Assembly (NCBI GenBank): GCA_021820525.1
Contig: JAKADM010000012.1
Location: forward strand, 1 to 33,947
Length of the DNA: 33,947 bases
Source: Thermoplasmata archaeon
GTDB taxonomy: Archaea > Thermoplasmatota > Thermoplasmata > Thermoplasmatales > Thermoplasmataceae
Reading direction: 5' to 3'
Part shown: positions 33,852 through 33,947 of the stretch, in pieces
Layout: every line of letters starts with the position of its first letter
Position numbering within the stretch: the stretch's first letter is position 1
Position numbers and translations under genes: made by a program
Notes under the pieces: model-generated
What the model was told of the DNA's origin: nothing
Seen by the model: only the letters and a program-made list of their open reading frames with translations
Database searches by the model: none

Positions 33852-33947
33852 AGATTACTGTTAGTGGCCACATAGGGAGTGGAAAAACAACAGTAGCAAA
33901 ATTTTTAGGCGAAATGACCGGATATCAGGTCTATTCCGGTGGATATT
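33848..33947 (+). CDS. cmk: Cytidylate kinase, 5' part (cut by window edge)
   Basis: Thirty-three codons are visible, starting MKITVSGHIGSGKTTVAKFL with the P-loop GHIGSGKTT (7-15) and continuing GEMTGYQVYSGGY. This start and its position after the DUF106 gene are typical of archaeal Cmk, which phosphorylates CMP and dCMP. The remainder lies outside the window. The ATG overlaps the preceding TGA. Confidence 0.9.
   Translation, partial: MKITVSGHIGSGKTTVAKFLGEMTGYQVYSGGY

Overview
The window comes from an acidophile-type euryarchaeon, most likely of the order Thermoplasmatales. Four things point there: the archaeal S10-spc gene order (L3-L4-L23-L2 through SecY-Adk-DUF106-Cmk, with aIF1, RNase P Rpp29, S4e, L32e and L19e inserted), a TATA element about 25 nt upstream of many start codons (leaderless transcription), moderately AT-rich DNA, and a histidine ammonia-lyase as known from Thermoplasma and Picrophilus. 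Genus cannot be decided from the sequence alone.

Layout. 1-539: the leader-proximal end of a CRISPR array with 8 complete identical repeats, read leftward, with an AT-rich leader at 540-835; no cas genes are in view. 836-2824 (-): threonyl-tRNA synthetase with an unusual zinc-ribbon insertion. 2921-3667 (+): exonuclease III. 3668-4313: no gene. 4314-5849 (-): S41-type peptidase. 5850-6535: no intact gene, but it holds a broken duplicate of the exonuclease III 3' end (6139-6250). 6536-6609 (-): tRNA-Lys(CUU). 6799-8307 (+): HutH. A possible small structured RNA lies at about 8386-8458. 8450-9067 (-): DUF3800 protein. 9318-10091 (+): LigB/MEMO-like protein.

10203-18026 is a cell-surface and housekeeping region: a sequon-rich anchored surface protein (10203-11561, +) convergent with a translationally coupled ABC exporter operon (14057 to 11558, -), then a Wzx-like flippase (14162-15727, +), then GDPD, triosephosphate isomerase and a membrane protein (+), and tRNA-Gly(UCC). 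18229-19001 (-) holds a DsrE-like protein and a small UPF0132/DUF4870-like membrane protein.

19379 to the right end is one long (+) ribosomal-protein superoperon of 28 genes (the last cut by the window edge) with many ATGA/GTGA/TAATG overlaps. It makes the peptide-exit/subunit core proteins, initiation factor aIF1, an RNase P subunit, the SecY channel, an Oxa1/EMC3-like insertase and two nucleotide kinases. It is preceded by a TATA box and a roughly 110-nt leader that can fold. Stand-alone genes look leaderless, while internal operon genes carry GGTGA or GGAGG ribosome-binding sites. I see no obviously new multi-gene system. The most unusual items are the ThrRS zinc ribbon, the SecY N-terminal two-helix extension, the acidic L24 tail, the exonuclease III relic, and the possible small RNA between hutH and the DUF3800 gene.
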